A DNA stretch of 64,000 bases, taken from Chitinophaga sp. LS1. Lineage in GTDB: Bacteria; Bacteroidota; Bacteroidia; Chitinophagales; Chitinophagaceae. This document shows, piece by piece, positions 9,356 through 18,251 of the stretch (its first letter is position 1; each line of letters opens with the position of its first letter). The notes beneath the pieces were generated by a model. That model was not told the DNA's origin. It did no database searches and was given only the letters and a program-made list of their open reading frames with translations. Both the position numbers and the translations under genes were made by a program. The DNA lies in contig NZ_CP128362.1 in NCBI RefSeq assembly GCF_034274695.1, forward strand, positions 3,908,501 through 3,972,500. Reading direction: 5' to 3'.

Positions 9356-10927
9356 ATGAAAATCAGAAACACGATATATTTATTCTTAGGCATGACATTA
9401 ATGGCGTGTCGTGAAAACCTGCTGGTGACGGTACCTACAGACAGGATTTCTTCTGAAATCTACTGGAAGACAGATGCTGATGTCACCAATGCAGTGAATG
9501 CGATTTACACCTATCTCGATGGTGGTAACCTGCTCTATTGGGATGGTCTGACAGACATCGGGCATTTCAATACAACCGGTAGCAGCTTTGCACCTGTAGA
9601 CCAGGGTGTGGCAGATGCACAGAATGCTAATTTCTCAGAATATTACAATAATTATTACAAAGGCATTCACGCAGCTAATTATTTATTGGAAAATGTAGAC
9701 AGGGTCACTATCGTAGATACCACTTTGGTAAATAGCCGTAAAGGCGAGGCAAGAGCTTTACGCGCTTATTTCTACATCAGGCTGGTCAACTTCTTTGGTG
9801 CGGTACCACTGGTGACAAAATCTATTACCATCAGTGAAGGGAACTTGCTCACCCGTACAGATGTATCTGCCATTTACGATTTTATATCCACAGAACTGGA
9901 TGCAGCAGCGGTATTGATGCCAGTATCACAGTCAGACAAAGGCCGTCTCACAAAAGGCGCAGCGTATGCCCTGAAAGCAAGAGCGATGTTATATGCAGGC
10001 CGTTATGCGGAATCTGCTACTGCTGCCAAAGCAGTGATGGACCTGGGGAAGTATTCATTGTATCCTACATTCAAAACACTCTTCAGCTATGCGGCGGAGA
10101 ACAATGTGGAAGTGATCATGGACAAGGAATTTACAAAGGATGTATATTCCAATGCCGTGTTTTCTAATATGGCGCCGGCTTCTATAGCTTCTGCCGTAGC
10201 GCAGGTAGTGCCTGCTGCCGGTATGGCCGATGAATTTGAAATGGCAAATGGGCTACCTATTACAGATGCGACCAGTGGTTATGATGCATACAATGCATAC
10301 AGTAACCGTGATCCACGTTTGCATTATACGATCTACACTCCGGGCGATACACTGGTGAATAACAAAGTGTACAATTCCATCCCGGGTAGTGGCACAGCAG
10401 ATGCGATCGGTGGGGGTAACCTCTATGCTACTACGACTGGCTTCAATGTAAGAAAGTATATCAATGCAGAGGATATTTCTACACCGGGTAACTGTGGTAT
10501 CAATATTATTCTCATCCGCTATGCAGAAGTACTGCTCACCTATGCAGAAGCGAAGATAGAACAGAACAGCATCGACCAGACTGTGTACGATGCGATCAAC
10601 ACAGTACGTCAGCGTGGCGATGTGAATATGCCTGCGCTTGCGACAGGGTTAACACAGGCACAATTGCGTGCCGCCGTTCGTCATGAAAGAATTGTGGAAT
10701 TGGCATTTGAAGGATTACATTTGTTTGACATCAGAAGATGGAGAACTGCTGAGAATGTGATGCCTGGTCCAATTAAGGGTATGACCTATGTGAAGGACGG
10801 AGTGCTGACTACCGTTGTGAATAATAGCTTTGTACGTGCGTTTAACCCGGAACGTGATTATCTGTGGGCGATTCCACAACAGGAGATTATCCTGAATCCT
10901 AATCTGACACAAAATCCCAACTGGTAA
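9356..10927 (+). CDS. SusD/RagB-family outer-membrane lipoprotein
   Basis: 523 residues, signal peptide with lipobox ending at Cys18 (TLMAC). The N-terminal SusD-like block (YWKTDADVTNAVNAIYTYLDGG), the TPR-rich core (RALRAYFYIRLVNFFGAVPLV, LKARAMLYAGRYAESA) and the C-terminal RagB domain (RHERIVELAFEGLHLFDIRRW, YLWAIPQQEIILNPNLTQNPNW) are all in place. It caps the SusC channel and binds substrate at the cell surface. The ATG is 5 bp after the susC stop and the sulfatase starts 15 bp after this gene, so the three almost certainly form one transcript. Confidence 0.94.
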   Translation: MKIRNTIYLFLGMTLMACRENLLVTVPTDRISSEIYWKTDADVTNAVNAIYTYLDGGNLLYWDGLTDIGHFNTTGSSFAPVDQGVADAQNANFSEYYNNYYKGIHAANYLLENVDRVTIVDTTLVNSRKGEARALRAYFYIRLVNFFGAVPLVTKSITISEGNLLTRTDVSAIYDFISTELDAAAVLMPVSQSDKGRLTKGAAYALKARAMLYAGRYAESATAAKAVMDLGKYSLYPTFKTLFSYAAENNVEVIMDKEFTKDVYSNAVFSNMAPASIASAVAQVVPAAGMADEFEMANGLPITDATSGYDAYNAYSNRDPRLHYTIYTPGDTLVNNKVYNSIPGSGTADAIGGGNLYATTTGFNVRKYINAEDISTPGNCGINIILIRYAEVLLTYAEAKIEQNSIDQTVYDAINTVRQRGDVNMPALATGLTQAQLRAAVRHERIVELAFEGLHLFDIRRWRTAENVMPGPIKGMTYVKDGVLTTVVNNSFVRAFNPERDYLWAIPQQEIILNPNLTQNPNW

Positions 10928-10942
10928 TTTTAAAATGAGAGT

Positions 10943-12652
10943 ATGCATAGAAAAAAGCTAATCTTTAGTGCTGTGACTGTTTGTGCAGGTGTAGTGCTGT
11001 TGTTTTCTCTCGGAGGCTTTAAGAAAGCCGCTCCACCCAAAAAGAAAACAAGACCGAACATTGTGGTGATCCTGGCTGATGATATGGGTTTCTCGGATGT
11101 GGGATGTTATGGTGGTGAGATCAATACACCGAATATCAATTACCTCGCAGAGAATGGGATCAGGTATACACAGTTTTACAATACATCGCGTTGTTGTCCT
11201 ACCAGGGCATCGTTGCTGACAGGGTTGTATAATCATCAGGCAGGCATCGGTAAGATGACGGATGCGGAGGATGAGCCTGGCTATCTCGGTCATATTACGG
11301 AGAATGCGGTGACGCTTGCAGAAGTATTGAAAGCTGCAGGGTATCACACTGCCATGTCTGGTAAATGGCATGTATCCAATACGGATGGTCAGCCAGATCC
11401 AAAGGAACAACTGAACTGGCTGAACCATCATACGACTTATCCTGCTTTTTCACCCATAGAGCAATATCCTACCAGCAGAGGGTTTGAGAAATTCTTTGGC
11501 ACCATCTGGGGAGTCGTGGATTTTTACGATCCATTTAGTCTGGTAAGTGGTACTACTCCCATCAAAGAAGTACCTAAAGATTATTATCATACGGATGCGA
11601 TTGCAGATACTGCGGTAGCTTACATCAAAGGGTATGCAAATGATGATAAACCATTCTTCCTGTATGTAGCGGAGAATGCGCCACACTGGCCATTGCATGC
11701 ATTGCCGGAAGATATCGCGAAGTATAAAGATACTTATAAAGGAGGATGGGAAGCCGTGCGTGAAGCCCGTTATAAAAAAATGGTAAAACTGGGATTGATT
11801 GATTCCACAACTACTAAATTGTCTCCACGATTTAAAGATGAGCAGAGTTGGGAGTCAAATCCAGACAAGGAATGGGATGCAGCAGCAATGGCTACGCATG
11901 CCGCGATGATTGACAGAATGGATCAGGGGATTGGCAGAATTATCAAAGCATTGAAAGAGACGAATCAGTTAGATAATACATTGATCGTATTCCTGAGTGA
12001 TAATGGTGCGAGTGCGGAAATTTGTAATCATTATGGTCCTGGTTTTGACAGACCGAATGAAACACGTGATGGCAGGAAGATTGAGTATGCTGATAAGAAA
12101 GCGATGCCGGGGCCTGAGACCACGTATTACAGCATAGGACCACGTTGGGCGAATGTAGCAAATACACCTTATCGTTACTGGAAAGCAGAGTCATTTGAAG
12201 GGGGGATTCACACCCCGATGATTGCTTTCTGGCCAAAGGGGATCACTACAAAGAAAGGTGGGTATAGCAAACAGGTGGGGCATGTAATGGACTTTATGAA
12301 TACATTCATTGAACTGGCGGGTGCTAAGTATCCTGCTAACTATAATGGTCATGCGATTCAGGCAGGTAGTGGGGTGAGTCTGGTACCTTCATTTAAAGGA
12401 CAGGTAGTGACAGGACATGAGGAGTTGTTCAATGAACATTTTGGTGCGAGGTATGCACGTGTGGGTAACTGGAAGTTGGTAAGTGCCAGTAATGATAGTA
12501 CGTGGCATTTGTTCAATTTAGAAAAGGATAGGAGTGAGACAAATGATGTGGCTGCACAGGAGCCTTTACGAGTGAAGGAGTTGGAAGGATTGTGGAGAGA
12601 GTGGGCTAATACGCATAGTGTGTTGCCAAAGCCAAAACCAAAGAAGAAATAA
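10943..12652 (+). CDS. Secreted arylsulfatase (type I, formylglycine-dependent)
   Basis: 569 residues with a signal peptide or anchor (about residues 5-25). Metal ligands are at Asp46-Asp47 (ADDMGFSDVG). The sulfatase activation motif is CCPTRASLLTG with Cys84 in the C-x-P-x-R position, which must be converted to formylglycine; no maturase is in the window. Further metal-site motifs are SDNGAS (about 354-359) and GKWH. Known family members remove sulfate esters from sulfated polysaccharides or aromatic sulfates. As the last gene of the SusCD operon it suggests that the imported substrate is sulfated, which is inference. A rho-independent terminator follows. Confidence 0.92.
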   Translation: MHRKKLIFSAVTVCAGVVLLFSLGGFKKAAPPKKKTRPNIVVILADDMGFSDVGCYGGEINTPNINYLAENGIRYTQFYNTSRCCPTRASLLTGLYNHQAGIGKMTDAEDEPGYLGHITENAVTLAEVLKAAGYHTAMSGKWHVSNTDGQPDPKEQLNWLNHHTTYPAFSPIEQYPTSRGFEKFFGTIWGVVDFYDPFSLVSGTTPIKEVPKDYYHTDAIADTAVAYIKGYANDDKPFFLYVAENAPHWPLHALPEDIAKYKDTYKGGWEAVREARYKKMVKLGLIDSTTTKLSPRFKDEQSWESNPDKEWDAAAMATHAAMIDRMDQGIGRIIKALKETNQLDNTLIVFLSDNGASAEICNHYGPGFDRPNETRDGRKIEYADKKAMPGPETTYYSIGPRWANVANTPYRYWKAESFEGGIHTPMIAFWPKGITTKKGGYSKQVGHVMDFMNTFIELAGAKYPANYNGHAIQAGSGVSLVPSFKGQVVTGHEELFNEHFGARYARVGNWKLVSASNDSTWHLFNLEKDRSETNDVAAQEPLRVKELEGLWREWANTHSVLPKPKPKKK

Positions 12653-12683
12653 TGAATTAGTTTTTGTAACTTAAAATAAGGGC

Positions 12684-12728
12684 AAATAAATGAAGGCAAA
12701 TCTGTAATGGATTTGCCTTTATTTATTT
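12684..12728 (+). terminator. Rho-independent terminator after the sulfatase gene
   Basis: Two 19-nt arms (12684-12702 and 12710-12728) pair with one G-U wobble around a 7-nt loop. The GC core is GGCAAATC/GATTTGCC, and a T-rich run follows on the plus strand. It closes the SusCD-sulfatase operon. Confidence 0.8.
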
Positions 12729-12854
12729 AATTATTTGATCAGAATAATTCGCTTATGATCAAGTTGATTATCTAATGAAACCCGCTTGTGGATTGGGTTT
12801 TGTTGGTTAGATTTGCGAAAATTAATCACTTTATTAAAACAAAAATTGTTTACA

Positions 12855-13334
12855 ATGATTTATGATGCAAATGCAATTGCTAATTGGTTTTTGGGACGTA
12901 TTGATACAAATGCAGGAGATACGATATCCCATTTAAAATTGCAGAAATTAATCTACTACGCACAGGCATGGCATTTAGCTATTTATGGCAAGCCACTGTT
13001 TAAAGAAAAAATAGAGTCATGGCCAAATGGACCTGTAGTTGCCAGTATTTATCACAGATTCAAGGATATTCCCCGGGCTGCTGCCATTGATTCGTTCAAG
13101 GATTGGACAAAGACCGATTTTTCTGCTGAAATAGAGGAACTGCTGGAAGAGGTATATACCATTTATGGAGAGCACTCTGCTGGCTATTTACAGGAATTAA
13201 CTAAAAGAGAGCTTCCATGGAAAAAAGCACGAAAAGGATTGGATATGTTCGAAAAAGTAGATAAAGCAATTACCCATAAAGATATGATTGACTACTATAA
13301 AAAAAGAATGAACAATGGGAAAAAAGCATCATAA
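12855..13334 (+). CDS. Panacea-domain (DUF4065) protein, probable antitoxin
   Basis: 159 residues from ATG 12855; an in-frame ATG at 12786 would add 23 residues that do not look like the family. The SocA/Panacea hallmark is present: DANAIANWFL near the start, then ISHLKLQKLIYYAQAWHLA and PLFKEKIESWPNGPVVASIYHRF. Panacea proteins are known to neutralise many unrelated toxins by direct binding, or to act as proteolysis adaptors. The next gene overlaps this one by 20 bp, as expected for a toxin-antitoxin pair with the antitoxin first. Cytoplasmic. Confidence 0.85.
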   Translation: MIYDANAIANWFLGRIDTNAGDTISHLKLQKLIYYAQAWHLAIYGKPLFKEKIESWPNGPVVASIYHRFKDIPRAAAIDSFKDWTKTDFSAEIEELLEEVYTIYGEHSAGYLQELTKRELPWKKARKGLDMFEKVDKAITHKDMIDYYKKRMNNGKKAS

Positions 13335-13782
13335 TAAAAGTATCATTCCAAAAAAGAAAGCCTCAGCTGCACCGCAGCCCGATGAATATTCTCAAATGAG
13401 TATGGAAGATTTTAATGGATGGAAATTGGAAGGGGATCGTGCGCATGTCATTGCCTCCATCAAATTCATTCAACATGATTTTCAATGCTTTTCTGATTGG
13501 AGTAAACAGGATATGAAGACATTTTGGAATTTCATTAACAAATTGCATAAATATAATTGGAAAAACCTTTTAGCTACAGGAGGAAAAGTTGCAAAAACAG
13601 GTTTAGCACCAACAGTTATTCCGATATATAAATATCCTGATAACAGATTTCGCAGATCAATACAAAATTTAGTTGAAATGTTTGAATTGCGTGTGGATAA
13701 TACCAAGCGGGTTCACGGTTTTAGAGATGGACCTGTTTTTTTTATCTGCTGGCTGGATAAGAACCACCGGATTTGTGCATAA
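13315..13782 (+). CDS. Putative toxin partner of the Panacea antitoxin
   Basis: 155 residues, starting inside the last codons of the Panacea gene (20-bp overlap). The N-terminal 30 residues are basic and low complexity (KKHHNKSIIPKKKAS). The rest is probably one compact domain rich in Trp and aromatic residues, with a C-terminal RVHGF-x-x-GPVFFICWLDKNHRI element. This element vaguely recalls small ribonuclease-type toxins, but I cannot assign a fold with confidence. The toxin role is inferred from gene order, overlap and the known habit of Panacea proteins to pair with toxins. Confidence 0.65.
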   Translation: MGKKHHNKSIIPKKKASAAPQPDEYSQMSMEDFNGWKLEGDRAHVIASIKFIQHDFQCFSDWSKQDMKTFWNFINKLHKYNWKNLLATGGKVAKTGLAPTVIPIYKYPDNRFRRSIQNLVEMFELRVDNTKRVHGFRDGPVFFICWLDKNHRICA

Positions 13783-13810
13783 AACCCTTCGATATACATT
13801 TAACCCCTTC

Positions 13811-14542
13811 TTAAAACAACCACCAAGCAATCAACCCTCCCGCCAGCGTATTCAAAAAATTCACCGTACTATTCCCTATCATCTTCCTCCGCTCTAACGT
13901 CGCCCCCAACACCGAATCAATCACATTCCCCCCTACACCCGCCAGCGTTATAACCCACAAACTCCTATCCCACATATAAATAAACGCAATGATAAACGCA
14001 CCAAACGCCCCTATTAACGTCCCTTCTATACTAATCACCCCATCCAACCCTTTCTCCTCCCTCCTGAACGTCAATATATTAAACGTCCTCCTCCCATATA
14101 CCATCCCCAACTCAGAAGACAACGTATCTGCCGTCGCCGCCGCCAGCGAACCCGCAATCATCAACGTATATAACTCTGTATGATTATAATCAATCATCGC
14201 CAATACCGCCAATATCGCCGCTACCCCGCCATTCGCAAATACCTGCCACACATCCCGAATCTCCCCGTGATCCTTCCCTTTCAATAACCGGCCATGACGC
14301 GTAGCCAATACTGATAATACAAAAAATGTAAATAACTGTAACTCACCCACATACCCAGCGCCCGCAAAAATAACCCATCCCACCACAATCGCCGCTATAC
14401 CCGCAGCAACAGTGAGTTTCTTCGTAATGATACTCAACACCGCTACGATAATGAGCACAGTCAGTATAATAATAGTATTGAACAATGAAGGAAATAACAT
14501 AGCCCACAAAGGTAGGGGATTCTTATTTTCATTGTATAGCAT
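13811..14542 (-). CDS. DUF92-family integral membrane protein
   Basis: 243 residues with about six hydrophobic helices and the DUF92/TMEM19 signature: TLSSELG, then a GLDGVISIEGTLIGAFGA block. Characterised plant and cyanobacterial relatives (VTE6 type) phosphorylate phytyl phosphate, but the function of bacterial heterotroph members is unclear, so no substrate is assigned. The first 16 residues are polar and the true start could lie slightly downstream. It is convergent with the Panacea/toxin pair and divergent from the following 577-residue gene. Confidence 0.8.
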   Translation of the reverse strand: MLYNENKNPLPLWAMLFPSLFNTIIILTVLIIVAVLSIITKKLTVAAGIAAIVVGWVIFAGAGYVGELQLFTFFVLSVLATRHGRLLKGKDHGEIRDVWQVFANGGVAAILAVLAMIDYNHTELYTLMIAGSLAAATADTLSSELGMVYGRRTFNILTFRREEKGLDGVISIEGTLIGAFGAFIIAFIYMWDRSLWVITLAGVGGNVIDSVLGATLERRKMIGNSTVNFLNTLAGGLIAWWLF

Positions 14543-14597
14543 CCGCCTGTCGCGCTTTGAGAGAAATGAAATGATATGATATGTGAAATAATAATAC

Positions 14598-14605
14598 TAT
14601 ATTTG
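14598..14605 (+). promoter_or_regulatory. Candidate Bacteroidetes -7 element
   Basis: TATATTTG matches TAnnTTTG exactly and lies 64 bp before the start of the 577-residue secreted protein gene. No good -33 TTTG was found at the usual spacing, so confidence is limited. Confidence 0.45.
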
Positions 14606-14668
14606 CGTCCGGATTAATCCCATTTTATCGATAACCCAGAGGACAATAATTCAATATAAACCTTACCT

Positions 14669-16402
14669 ATGATTAAGTTTAGACCAGCAGTATTCTGGCT
14701 GCCCCTCCTTTTGTCTTTGTTAACAGTTTCCAAAGGGACAATTGCTCAAGACCGAGAACAAACAAAATCCGACATCGTATTCAAAATGCTTGATTACGAC
14801 GCACGATTCAGAATGATCTTTGCCTATTCTGACACTGAAAGCCGTACCTATCTTGCGAACACCGCCAAGTCTCAGTACCTGGAATTCAAACAATTGTTAG
14901 AGCCCAACATGGCCTTCTTTTTAGGTAACGAAAAAGATAAGCTAAAGGAGACGGTAAAACTCACTGACAAAATTCTTTTGAATGATGAGGTTTTCAACAC
15001 CCTTAACACGCCCAATTACCGCAACGAATCCAAACCTGAAAAAGGTGAGAAACTGGAAGACCGATGGATCGACATCCACAAAGCTATCCTGTATGTACTC
15101 ATCAAAGACATGGTTGTAAGAGCAAACTTTAAGATCTACACCCGTTTCTCAGAATTTGCAGTCGCTGCAGACGTTTCAAAGAATGGCCCTGCTGCCAGCC
15201 ATCACTATGCTGATAGTTTGCTGAAGACCGCTCCCGGTGAACTCATGCCTTACTATTATGCCCTGCAGGATGGTAACAACGAAGAATCAAAAGTCGCTAT
15301 CAAAACCCTGATAGACAACTACAAAACCCGTACTGGCGACCTGTATGCGCAAACATTGGCACTGTACGAAAGACCTAACACCCTGCTGGTTTCTCCTGAA
15401 GGTCAGAAAGACGACCTGCAGCTGAAATCAAAATATGCTTCCAGCAAAGTATGGCAGGATGCCCTGATCAGAGAAATGCCTGAGACAGAGAAATTTGCTA
15501 TCATGACGGTGCCAAATGACAGACCTGATCTGCACAACAACATTTACATCTTTGGTAAATACATGCGTGCGAAGAAAGGTGAAACACCGGACATCACTTT
15601 CAGGATCGTTTCTCCGGGTTTAACCGGCGTTGATTTCGGCAGAATACGCAAAGTACCTGTCGGCGATAACAGATACGGCTATGTATCTACCATCACCTAT
15701 TATTGCCCTATCAAAATTGAAGTGGTGAACAAAGCTGGTGAGATCGAAAAAACATTGATCGTAATCGATGAAGGCAAGGAATTCAGACAGGAGTTTCACG
15801 AGAACTTCGTGCGCCCTATTCCAAACTATACTGGCGTAATTCCCTTCCGTAACGATACGCTGTATTACGATGCGCTGGATAAATTCAGAGGTAGTACTAT
15901 CAACCGTCTGTACAATGAGCGATTCAGTGAAATGACCGTTGCCATGGCACAGTGGCTGAATGATGCGTATGGTTATTATAAAGTGCCGAATAACTTCTAC
16001 TACCTGTATGATGTAAAGAATCCTGAAAATGGTTTCCAGGAAATCAAAGCACTGGTAGATAGTACTGACTATGCGATCGAGCATTTGGAAACACAGGAAA
16101 CGTCTCTCGCAAACAAAGCTGTACTGGCAAGAATGTTAGAGAAATACCAGGAGATCCTGCAACGCCCGGGCATCAGCCAGAATGTAAAGAACCTGTGTGC
16201 AAGAAACTCCGTAACATGTGCATTGCTGTCTGATCAGGTAACCCGCGCACTGTATCTGCTTGAAAGATGTAAAGCCATCAATCCGAAAGATAGCAATGTA
16301 AAACCGTTCAATTTATCTTCTTTCGTGTTCCGCACACTGTTTGACGATAAGAATCAGAAAGTGGTGAAACTGCCTCCACGTTCTGAACTGTGGAAATACT
16401 AA
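14669..16402 (+). CDS. Secreted protein of unknown function
   Basis: 577 residues with a clear N-terminal signal peptide (hydrophobic residues about 8-25, cleavage near TIAQD). The mature part is soluble and mixed alpha/beta, with no lipobox, membrane helix or motif I recognise. A central segment (about 290-390) looks beta-rich, and the C-terminal third is helical with TPR-like spacing (AVLARMLEKYQEIL, ALYLLERCKAINPKD). I infer a periplasmic location. It stands alone between a candidate -7 promoter element and a strong terminator, so it is probably monocistronic. No function is proposed. Confidence 0.8.
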   Translation: MIKFRPAVFWLPLLLSLLTVSKGTIAQDREQTKSDIVFKMLDYDARFRMIFAYSDTESRTYLANTAKSQYLEFKQLLEPNMAFFLGNEKDKLKETVKLTDKILLNDEVFNTLNTPNYRNESKPEKGEKLEDRWIDIHKAILYVLIKDMVVRANFKIYTRFSEFAVAADVSKNGPAASHHYADSLLKTAPGELMPYYYALQDGNNEESKVAIKTLIDNYKTRTGDLYAQTLALYERPNTLLVSPEGQKDDLQLKSKYASSKVWQDALIREMPETEKFAIMTVPNDRPDLHNNIYIFGKYMRAKKGETPDITFRIVSPGLTGVDFGRIRKVPVGDNRYGYVSTITYYCPIKIEVVNKAGEIEKTLIVIDEGKEFRQEFHENFVRPIPNYTGVIPFRNDTLYYDALDKFRGSTINRLYNERFSEMTVAMAQWLNDAYGYYKVPNNFYYLYDVKNPENGFQEIKALVDSTDYAIEHLETQETSLANKAVLARMLEKYQEILQRPGISQNVKNLCARNSVTCALLSDQVTRALYLLERCKAINPKDSNVKPFNLSSFVFRTLFDDKNQKVVKLPPRSELWKY

Positions 16403-16446
16403 TTTGATAATTTCTTACAATTCTACCTGCCATCAGGTACCCTAAT

Positions 16447-16487
16447 AAAAAAGGGCTGTCTCTGAGTCTTGAGACAGCCCTTTTTTT
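16447..16487 (+). terminator. Strong rho-independent terminator
   Basis: GGGCTGTCTC (16453-16462) and GAGACAGCCC (16471-16480) form a perfect 10-bp stem with an 8-nt loop, flanked by A-tract and T-tract (TTTTTTT). It ends the transcript of the 577-residue secreted protein. Confidence 0.92.
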
Positions 16488-16515
16488 ATGGCATAGTATT
16501 TACCACCGTCTTATT

Positions 16516-17199
16516 ATGACAATTTTAGATAACCCTGTCTGGCATGCATTGCAGACAGTGCACCGCACATTGGCACAAGGCACACCTACCGTACAACGGT
16601 ACAAACCAGGCGTATTACAACTAATGGGTGCCGAACATCCGGAAGCCGCGTCCTACAATGAACTGCACGACTGGCTTACAGTGGGAGAGAAGATGTATAC
16701 AGTAGGCGATGTACCTGTATTGCCGAAAAACTGGCAATTTGTAAGGCAGGTAGATTGTCTACAAATGATGTGCGAGGTAAAAGCAGAGGTGCCACAAACT
16801 GGCATAGTAAAATTACAGGATACCCACCTGGCTGACATGTTGACATTGGTCAATCTTGTGCAGCCAGGCTTTTTTTATGAACAAACTCCATTACTGGGTG
16901 AATACTTTGGCATCTTCCAGTCAGGTAAGCTGGTGGCCATGGCAGGAGAACGCATGCGCATGAATGGCTATACAGAAGTGAGTGCGGTAGTGACCCATCC
17001 GGAATTTACAGGCCGGGGTTATGCACAGCAACTGGTAGCGCATATAGTGACAAAGAACCTGGATGCCGGCGTATTACCATTCCTGCATGTAACGGCTACT
17101 AATGAAAGGGCTGTAAAAGTGTATGAGAAATTAGGATTCAAAACAAGGAGAAAAATAGCCTTTACCCAGTTTGAATTGATTGCACCGGCAGAAAAGTAA
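16516..17199 (+). CDS. GNAT-family N-acetyltransferase
   Basis: 227 residues. The acetyl-CoA binding motif A is visible as VTHPEFTGRGYAQQLVAHIV, followed by LHVTATNERAVKVYEKLGFK, the standard motif B/C end of GNAT enzymes of the FR47 type. The N-terminal half (1-100) is variable and presumably binds substrate, which cannot be predicted. The final codons (FTQFELIAPAEK*) are the first unit of a 41-bp tandem repeat running past the stop. Confidence 0.88.
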   Translation: MTILDNPVWHALQTVHRTLAQGTPTVQRYKPGVLQLMGAEHPEAASYNELHDWLTVGEKMYTVGDVPVLPKNWQFVRQVDCLQMMCEVKAEVPQTGIVKLQDTHLADMLTLVNLVQPGFFYEQTPLLGEYFGIFQSGKLVAMAGERMRMNGYTEVSAVVTHPEFTGRGYAQQLVAHIVTKNLDAGVLPFLHVTATNERAVKVYEKLGFKTRRKIAFTQFELIAPAEK

Positions 17200-17268
17200 C
17201 CTTTACAAAGTTTGAATTGATTACACAGTTAGAGAAATAGCTTCTACCCAATATAAATTGAAGCCACG
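17159..17268 (+). repeat. 41-bp repeat seeded by the acetyltransferase 3' end
   Basis: Unit 1 (17159-17199) is the last 13 codons plus stop of the GNAT gene. Unit 2 (17200-17240) is a 41-bp copy that would read FTKFELITQLEK and also ends in a stop (TAG). Unit 3 (17241-17268) is a partial diverged copy. The repeat keeps codon phase relative to each local stop. Confidence 0.85.
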
Positions 17269-17298
17269 ATTTCCCTTTGAAATGTGTAATTTTACCCC

Positions 17299-18177
17299 AT
17301 GTCACAGTCAAATTATGAACTACTGAGATTTGAGCAGATCGGAGGTACCTTCCGCGTTGCTGCTACCGGAGAAAACAATTGCACCCTCTCATCCTACAAC
17401 AGGCGTGATTTCTACAAGATCTCAGTGATCCTGTCAGGAGGAGGGGAGTTGTTTTACGCCAACAGGAATATCAAATTTGACCAGCCTGCTTTGATCTTTA
17501 CCAATCCCATGGTGCCCTATAGCTGGGCAGATAACCCGGATGTAGAAGTAACCGGGTACTTCTGTGTATTTACAGAAACCTTTTTGCTGGAAGGCGGGCG
17601 CATGGAATCCTTAAAAGACTCCAGCCTGTTTAAACCGGGTGGAGATCCTCTCTATCTATTGAATCCTGCACAAACAGAATACCTGAAAGGTATTTTCCTC
17701 CGCATGCGCGAAGAGATGGATAGCGAATATATCTATAAGCATGAACTGATCCGCAACCATGTACAACTCATTATACATGAAGCTATCAAAATGGAGCCGG
17801 CAGTGGCCTACGCACCCCCTAAGAATGCCGCCAGCAGGATCACGCAGCTATTCCTGACCCTGCTGGAAAGACAATTTCCCGTAGACCCTCCCCAATTTAC
17901 CCTGCAATTTAAGAAGGCAGGCGACTATGCCGACCAGCTGGCCGTCCATGTCAACCACCTGAATGCCGCCGTGCAGGAAGTAACAGGCAAGTCTACCACC
18001 ACGCACATTAATGACCGTATCCTGGCAGAAGCCCGGTCATTATTAAGACACACAGACATGAGTGTGGCGGACATCGCCTATAGTCTTGGATTTGAATATG
18101 CCTCTTATTTTAATAGCTTTTTCAGAAAGCATGCGGGATTAACTCCCTTAGCCGTTCGCAAGGAAGTGAAACTTTAA
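17299..18177 (+). CDS. AraC-family transcriptional regulator
   Basis: 292 residues: an N-terminal cupin-like sensing domain (residues about 15-150, FTNPMVPYSWADNPDVEVTGYFCVF) and a C-terminal double helix-turn-helix (INDRILAEARSLLRHTDMSVADIAYSLGFEYASYFNSFFRKHAGLTPLAVRK). An aldo/keto reductase begins 74 bp downstream on the same strand. Regulators of this type are commonly found next to AKR genes in this group, and control of that neighbour is a reasonable inference. Confidence 0.9.
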   Translation: MSQSNYELLRFEQIGGTFRVAATGENNCTLSSYNRRDFYKISVILSGGGELFYANRNIKFDQPALIFTNPMVPYSWADNPDVEVTGYFCVFTETFLLEGGRMESLKDSSLFKPGGDPLYLLNPAQTEYLKGIFLRMREEMDSEYIYKHELIRNHVQLIIHEAIKMEPAVAYAPPKNAASRITQLFLTLLERQFPVDPPQFTLQFKKAGDYADQLAVHVNHLNAAVQEVTGKSTTTHINDRILAEARSLLRHTDMSVADIAYSLGFEYASYFNSFFRKHAGLTPLAVRKEVKL

Positions 18178-18220
18178 ATTAATCCTTTGAAAAGTATAAT
18201 TTATCCCTAAGGATCAGTCC

Positions 18221-18228
18221 TAATTTTG
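18221..18228 (+). promoter_or_regulatory. Candidate -7 element of the aldo/keto reductase gene
   Basis: TAATTTTG fits TAnnTTTG and lies 23 bp before the ATG at 18252. The nearest TTTG (18186) is too far upstream for an ideal -33 box. Confidence 0.45.
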
Positions 18229-18251
18229 ATATCATAAAACAAAACATTGTT

